From Cyclobacteriaceae bacterium (GTDB lineage Bacteria > Bacteroidota > Bacteroidia > Cytophagales > Cyclobacteriaceae): a stretch of DNA of 9,315 nt. Below the pieces are notes generated by a model. That model worked only from the letters and a program-made list of their open reading frames with translations. It searched no databases and had not been told where the DNA came from. Location of the stretch: the NCBI GenBank assembly GCA_025455225.1, contig JALOMY010000154.1, positions 1-9,315 of the forward strand. The letters run 5' to 3'. The position numbers were made by a program, and so were the translations under genes. Position 1 is the first letter of the stretch, and the number at the start of each line of letters is the position of its first letter. Shown one piece after another: positions 5,198 through 9,315 of this stretch.

Positions 5198-7319
5198 AAT
5201 TATTTAGATTCAGTTCCTGTAGCGCTGCGGTTTCACATGCCAGGTACCGGTTGGTTTCAGGTTCAAAAAACAGCTGATCGTATTTAATGGGTATGGTTGA
5301 AACACCCTGAAGGTTAACCAATCCGAATTTAGTATTGAGTTGGACGCGTGCAAAGCCGTTATTGAAATCTTCGATGGATTCGTACCGGGGCTGTATCAAC
5401 AAATTGCCATGTTCGTCTGCCAACCCAACATCCTGACCGGTTTTTAACAAGATCCGCTTATTGGGAAGAACAGTTAGTTGATCGTACCTGCACTCCAGCA
5501 GGTATTTTCCACTTGAATTAATGAGGCCGTATTTTCCATTTTGTTGTACTACGCATTGTCCTTGCACAAATTGGTTGACGTTATCGAATACGGGTTGAAC
5601 TACAATCTTGTCTTCCCGGTTGATAAAGCCCCATTTTCCCCGAATCCGGATCGCGGCCAAACCATCTTTAAACGGTCTCGCATCTTCATACCGGTTTGAG
5701 ATGCGTAATCTCCCCAAGTCATCTACGAATCCGGCCTTGCCATTCCGTATGATCATGCGCATTCCTTCTGTTGATGGAAAAATCTGCTCAACCATTTCCT
5801 GGGATGGATATTCCCGGTGAATAATTTGTCCGTTGAGGTTGATCGTCCATTTACCACCATTTGAAACATTATCAATAAGGGTATTTCCTTCCGGTTGAAT
5901 CGGGTTGGTGGTGAAGTACACCATTACGCCATCCATCGTTTTAAGGAAAGTCTGATCGCCCTGGTATTCGAAGTACCGTTCGGAATTGATTAACCGGATC
6001 CGGTTCGGTTGGGGCACTACGATCCATCGTTCATTCAAGTCAATAATGCCGTACTCCTTTCTGAATCTGACAACAATTCGGTTATCGTGGCTTTCGATGA
6101 TGCTATCGTAGGCGCAAGCCAGGATTTCTTTTCCGTTCTTATCAATTCCCCCCTGGTATCTGTTTTTAGTAACAACAAAGAAGGAACCGTTAAACAGCGA
6201 TATGGAGTTGTAGTCTTTTTTGGTTATCTGTTTACCGGAAGCATCAAACAAATGACACTTGTTTGAATTGTCTTTTTGCTGACAGGCTATAATAAACTGG
6301 TTATCGATCACAACATGATCATAAGCTGCGGCTAGGACCGGTGATCCATCATTTCGTATAACTCCTTGTTTTCCGTTTTTGATGTATGAGGCCATGCCGT
6401 TTTTGAACGAGCCTAAAATGTCAATCTGGGGGGTTATAATAGGTTGCAGTTGCAAATCGGTTAGTTGAGTGCCTGCTGAGGTTACGACCTTCATCCGTTG
6501 ATTTCCGATCCGAGCAATTGAATCGACTTCCAGTTTCTGTAGCTGGGTATGATGAGCGTCCAGCACAAACCAGGTGTTGGAAGGGCGTGCGAAATACGTT
6601 CCATCAATCAATTTGATTTCGCGGAAGGTAGGTGATTGAATGATCTGACCATCGCGGTTAATAAGTCCTTGTTTTCCATTCTGGTAAAAAATGGCCAATC
6701 CTTTTTGAATGGTGGAAATGCTATCGATTTCAAATGAAGTTATGGCTGATCCATTTTCAGTAAACAAAGCGGTTTTGTTATCAAAATTCCGGACAGCATA
6801 GCGAAGACTTCCAATCGGATAGATAACCTGGTATTGCTGGGGCAATATGGTTTTGTTGCTCATATCGATCAGTCCATACTTTAGCCGGTTACCATCCAGT
6901 GAGTAGACAATTGCCCGCAAGGCATTAATTTTTATTCCGCTGTAATTGAATGGAATTATGATTTTGCCCGATGTATCAAGCACACCGGAAGTAATGCGCA
7001 GGGAAAGAGGTGACCGCTTTGAAGCAATCACCCAGTTGCCTTCGGCCGGTGCCAGGGTATAGTATTCCGCTTTCGTAATTTTTTGATTTGTGACTGTAAT
7101 CAATCCCCACAACTCATTCTGCCGAAAGCCTATAACCCTATCGATAACCTTGAGTTCACCTTCACTCCAGCCCAACTGATCATATTCTGCCGGAATAACA
7201 ACTACGCCATCCTGATTTTTCAATCCGACTTTTCCGTTTACCTGAAAAAGGGTGTAGGAATCCGCGAATACAAAACCTGAAGAAAGCAGAAGGAACAGCG
7301 CAACTATAAACCGATTCAT
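5196..7319 (-). CDS. Secreted WG-repeat protein
   Basis: The protein has 707 residues from the ATG at 7319. A longer frame reaches 7493 but would overlap the upstream gene and bury the signal peptide, so I reject it. Residues 1-19 are a signal peptide (MNRFIVALFLLLSSGFVFA). The rest consists of about 13 degenerate WG-type units of the form NGKxGLIxxxGxxxIxPxYDxI. The clearest are at 27-48 (NGKVGLKNQDG), 147-166 (KYGLID), 213-232 (NGKQGLINRDG), 315-335 (NGKQGVIRNDG), 386-406, 526-546 (NGKAGFVDDLG), 560-580 (RGKWGFINRED), 593-613 (NGKYGLINSSG) and 664-682 (KFGLVNLQG). Units in the middle (about 170-300 and 430-520) are much decayed. WG repeats are thought to form beta-propeller-like or solenoid folds, and their roles are mostly unknown. 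I see no second domain, no C-terminal anchor and no sorting signal. It has its own promoter just upstream and ends in a hairpin shared with floA. Confidence 0.9.
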   Translation of the reverse strand: MNRFIVALFLLLSSGFVFADSYTLFQVNGKVGLKNQDGVVVIPAEYDQLGWSEGELKVIDRVIGFRQNELWGLITVTNQKITKAEYYTLAPAEGNWVIASKRSPLSLRITSGVLDTSGKIIIPFNYSGIKINALRAIVYSLDGNRLKYGLIDMSNKTILPQQYQVIYPIGSLRYAVRNFDNKTALFTENGSAITSFEIDSISTIQKGLAIFYQNGKQGLINRDGQIIQSPTFREIKLIDGTYFARPSNTWFVLDAHHTQLQKLEVDSIARIGNQRMKVVTSAGTQLTDLQLQPIITPQIDILGSFKNGMASYIKNGKQGVIRNDGSPVLAAAYDHVVIDNQFIIACQQKDNSNKCHLFDASGKQITKKDYNSISLFNGSFFVVTKNRYQGGIDKNGKEILACAYDSIIESHDNRIVVRFRKEYGIIDLNERWIVVPQPNRIRLINSERYFEYQGDQTFLKTMDGVMVYFTTNPIQPEGNTLIDNVSNGGKWTINLNGQIIHREYPSQEMVEQIFPSTEGMRMIIRNGKAGFVDDLGRLRISNRYEDARPFKDGLAAIRIRGKWGFINREDKIVVQPVFDNVNQFVQGQCVVQQNGKYGLINSSGKYLLECRYDQLTVLPNKRILLKTGQDVGLADEHGNLLIQPRYESIEDFNNGFARVQLNTKFGLVNLQGVSTIPIKYDQLFFEPETNRYLACETAALQELNLNN

Positions 7320-7325
7320 GGGCGC

Positions 7326-7355
7326 CAAAGATAAAACCCGAAGTCGTTTTGCAAA
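7326..7355 (-). promoter_or_regulatory. Canonical Bacteroidota promoter, nearly leaderless, for the WG-repeat gene
   Basis: Read on the minus strand, TTTG (7355-7352), 18 nt, then TATCTTTG (7333-7326) is a perfect match to TTTG-N(18-20)-TAnnTTTG. Only 6 nt (GCGCCC) separate the -7 box from the ATG at 7319. Transcription would therefore begin at or a base or two from the start codon, giving a leaderless or almost leaderless mRNA. This supports 7319 as the true start. The box lies just after the stop of the upstream gene (7366), so the WG-repeat gene can be expressed on its own. Confidence 0.75.
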
Positions 7356-7365
7356 GCGTGTGATC

Positions 7366-7974
7366 TTACTTTTGATTTTTTGAATGAAGGAATTGAGTGT
7401 AATCTTCCGGTGTATCCAAATCGAATTCACCACCAGGAAAGGGAACAGTAAGGCATTGCTTTGAAAATTTTTTGATAACCTGTTTAGCCCCATGCTGATC
7501 GTCTATCGTCAAAAGTTCCTGAAAGACGGATTGATCAAAAATGGCCGGAACCCCCACATTGCCTTGATAAACAGAGGCGATTACCGGTGCAGAGGAGGTT
7601 CGATAATGATTAATCAGAGTATCGAGATGTGATGTTGTTAAATGAGGCTGGTCGCATACCAGTAAAAGGATGGCTACCGGCTGTGACTTTTTTTTAAGGA
7701 TTTCCTGAAGACCGAGTTTCAAGGTACTTCCCATACCATTGGTCCAATGTTCGTGAAAAAGAATAGTTACAGGTAAGTCAGCAATTGCCATTTGAACAGA
7801 CTCCCTGGAAAATCCCAATACAACCATAACCTCATCAGCGCGACTTGCCAATGCCGCCTGAATGGATTTCCGAATCAACGGTTCGCCTTCTACCATCAGC
7901 AATTGTTTGGGTCTGCCCATCCGGGAGGATGAACCTGCCGCTAAAACAACAATATGGATGGGTCCCGAACGCAA
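7366..7974 (-). CDS. MobA/MocA-like nucleotidyltransferase (NTP_transf_3 type)
   Basis: The protein has 202 residues with the full set of family motifs: the nucleotide-binding signature LAAGSSSRMGRPKQLL (11-26), GMGSTLKLGL (80-89), the metal-binding CDQP (108-111), GNVGVPAIF (138-146, where relatives usually have a G-H/N-P motif), GAKQVI (162-167) and FDLDTPEDY (184-192). The family includes MocA, which makes molybdopterin cytosine dinucleotide, and related CTP/GTP transferases. The molybdopterin substrate is inferred from family resemblance only, because no Moco-synthesis or xanthine dehydrogenase-type gene is in the window. The start is a TTG at 7974: an in-frame TGA lies at 7989-7987, and the first ATG (Met19) would delete half of the LAAG signature. 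No Shine-Dalgarno sequence is visible. The WG-repeat gene follows after 46 bp but has its own promoter. Confidence 0.85.
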   Translation of the reverse strand: MRSGPIHIVVLAAGSSSRMGRPKQLLMVEGEPLIRKSIQAALASRADEVMVVLGFSRESVQMAIADLPVTILFHEHWTNGMGSTLKLGLQEILKKKSQPVAILLLVCDQPHLTTSHLDTLINHYRTSSAPVIASVYQGNVGVPAIFDQSVFQELLTIDDQHGAKQVIKKFSKQCLTVPFPGGEFDLDTPEDYTQFLHSKNQK

Positions 7975-8049
7975 GAGAGATATTGGTCAAATAACCCTAA
8001 AAGTTAGAACATTTATAAAGAAACGGCCGAATTTGGTAAAATGATGGGT

Positions 8050-8063
8050 AGAATTTGAATTCT
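8050..8063. repeat. Short palindrome in the divergent intergenic region
   Basis: AGAATT-TG-AATTCT is a 6-bp inverted repeat with a 2-nt centre. It sits in the 211-bp gap (7975-8185) between the divergent nucleotidyltransferase and S8 genes, where an operator might be expected. At this size and AT content it may be chance. I find no well-spaced TTTG/TAnnTTTG promoter for either gene in the gap; the nearest minus-strand box, TAACTTTT (8006-7999), lacks a TTTG partner. Confidence 0.3.
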
Positions 8064-8185
8064 TGGTTTTATCTGACTTATCCATTTATTGAAATCCCCG
8101 CAACCGAGCTTAATGATGGTAAAAGATTAAACCTGAATTTTGCTGATCTCGAACTTTTCGGTTTCTTTTCATCATCATCAAAGAC

Positions 8186-9315
8186 GTGCGGGCAATAACT
8201 ACCATCGGGATAATTTGCATTGGCTTATTCATAAGCCTATCGCCTTATGCACAGGGTCAGCCTGATTCAATACGAATGGAATCATCGCTGATCAGTAATG
8301 ACCATGTTAGCGAAGTTCTTCTTAAAGTAGGTGATCAAGATGAATTTTTACACTGGGTCAGGAATGAACATCCGGATTGGAATGTGAAAGCAATGGGCCA
8401 TTTGTTGTACAAGGTAAGTGGATTAACGCCTTCCTCCTGGAAAGTTCTGCAATCAGCGCACAACATGATTAACTATATTGACCGGGCCGACCGGGTTGCA
8501 CGAGAAGAAACCGTTTTGGGTGATTTTGATCAAAGCGTGAATCGGGTTACCAGTGTACAATCCTTGTTTCCCGATTTAAATGGTGATGGCCTTACACTCT
8601 CCATTAAGGAGAAACCTTTTAATGTGAATGATCTCGATTTGCGTGGAAGAATAAAACTGAATGAGCAGTTTGATGAACCGGCAACTCCTCATGCAACGTT
8701 TATGGCTACCCTTTCTGCAGGTGCCGGAAATACATCCTCTTTTGCCCGCGGTGCCGCCTGGGCGTCTATGGTTACAACATCTGACTTCAACCGTCTTTTA
8801 CCTGACGAGGGTGAATCGTTACTCAACTTGGAAGTGACTGTTCAAAATCATTCGTATGGTGTGGGACTGGAAAATTATTATGGGATTGAATCCAGTGAGT
8901 ACGACAGAGAATGTCTGGAAAACCCTTCAATACTGCACGTCTTTTCTTCGGGCAATCAAGGAATGGGTACACCAACAACTGGGACGTATGCCGGATTACC
9001 TGGTTGGGCTAACCTGACCGGGCAATTTAAAGTATCGAAGAACACGCTGAGTGTTGGTTCTTCCGATCGGTTTGGTCGTGTTGTTTCAATGAGTTCACGA
9101 GGCCCGGCTCATGATGGACGAGTAAAACCCGAGTTAATTGCCTTTGGCGATGCAGGTTCTTCAGAAGCCGCAGCTGTTGTTTCCGGTATATCCTTGTTGG
9201 TTCAGCAAGATTATAAAACTTTATATGGAGAACTTCCTGATGCAGCCCTGGTCAAGTCGATTTTATTAACAGGTGCACAGGATACTGGTCGTCCGCATGT
9301 TGATTATGAAACAGG
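8186..9315 (+). CDS. Secreted subtilisin-fold (S8) protein with altered Asp position, 3' end cut off
   Basis: The frame is open from a GTG at 8186 to the window end: 376 codons plus 2 nt. No ATG lies between the in-frame stop at 8144 and this GTG, and the GTG gives a good signal peptide (MRAITTIGIICIGLFISLSP, then YAQ). Residues 25-130 resemble an N-terminal propeptide-like region. The S8 core follows. GDGLTLSIKEKPFN (133-146) lies where the catalytic Asp block usually reads G-x-G-V-x-V-A-V-I-D-T-G, so Glu142 replaces Asp. HATFMATLSAG (169-179) matches HGTHVAGxxAG with His169. SSGNQG (254-259) carries the oxyanion Asn257. GSSEAAAVVSG (324-334) matches GTSMAAPxVSG with Ser326. The protein is exported; whether it cleaves protein is open. 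The missing C-terminus might hold a sorting or carbohydrate-binding domain. The S8 fold is secure; activity is not. Confidence 0.85.
   Translation, partial: MRAITTIGIICIGLFISLSPYAQGQPDSIRMESSLISNDHVSEVLLKVGDQDEFLHWVRNEHPDWNVKAMGHLLYKVSGLTPSSWKVLQSAHNMINYIDRADRVAREETVLGDFDQSVNRVTSVQSLFPDLNGDGLTLSIKEKPFNVNDLDLRGRIKLNEQFDEPATPHATFMATLSAGAGNTSSFARGAAWASMVTTSDFNRLLPDEGESLLNLEVTVQNHSYGVGLENYYGIESSEYDRECLENPSILHVFSSGNQGMGTPTTGTYAGLPGWANLTGQFKVSKNTLSVGSSDRFGRVVSMSSRGPAHDGRVKPELIAFGDAGSSEAAAVVSGISLLVQQDYKTLYGELPDAALVKSILLTGAQDTGRPHVDYET

Noticed and set aside
7320..7493. A longer start of the WG-repeat gene at 7493.
   Set aside because: It would overlap the nucleotidyltransferase by 128 nt, bury the signal peptide, and run through a perfect promoter placed just before the ATG at 7319.
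8160..8185. ATC trinucleotide run just before the S8 gene.
   Set aside because: Only three full copies (8171-8179), too short to be called a microsatellite or to suggest phase variation.

Overview
The window looks like chromosomal DNA from a Bacteroidota bacterium, most likely of the Cytophagales type. The clues are an OmpP1/FadL-like outer-membrane barrel, a class II ProRS of the short archaeal/eukaryal-like type with a degenerate zinc site, an NfeD/flotillin pair, a secreted WG-repeat protein, near-absence of strong Shine-Dalgarno sites, and one textbook Bacteroidota promoter (TTTG-N18-TATCTTTG). I saw no rRNA, tRNA, CRISPR array, insertion sequence or phage gene.

Layout. 1-2069 (minus): a secreted low-complexity protein rich in Gly, Tyr, Trp, Asn and Ser, followed after 18 bp by the first 304 codons of an OmpP1/FadL-family outer-membrane protein, whose 3' end lies outside the window. 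2070-2165: divergent intergenic region with a candidate proS promoter. 2166-5171 (plus): proS, then a 72-bp gap holding an 11-bp inverted repeat that covers the start codon of the next gene, then the nfeD-like gene and floA, 12 bp apart. 5179-5197: a GC-rich hairpin that probably terminates both convergent units. 5196-7974 (minus): a MobA/MocA-like nucleotidyltransferase and, downstream of it, a 707-residue WG-repeat protein with its own, nearly leaderless promoter. 7975-8185: divergent intergenic region. 8186 to the end (plus): the N-terminal 376 codons of a secreted subtilisin-fold (S8) protein with an altered catalytic Asp position.

The genes fall into small unrelated units: cell-envelope proteins (OmpP1, the Gly/Tyr/Trp protein, the WG-repeat protein, the S8 protein), membrane organisation (NfeD plus FloA) and housekeeping (ProRS). 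I found no convincing undescribed multi-gene system. The points most worth a second look are the inverted repeat over the nfeD start codon, the non-canonical S8 triad, the lost ProRS zinc ligands, the aromatic-rich secreted protein beside OmpP1, and the leaderless promoter of the WG-repeat gene.
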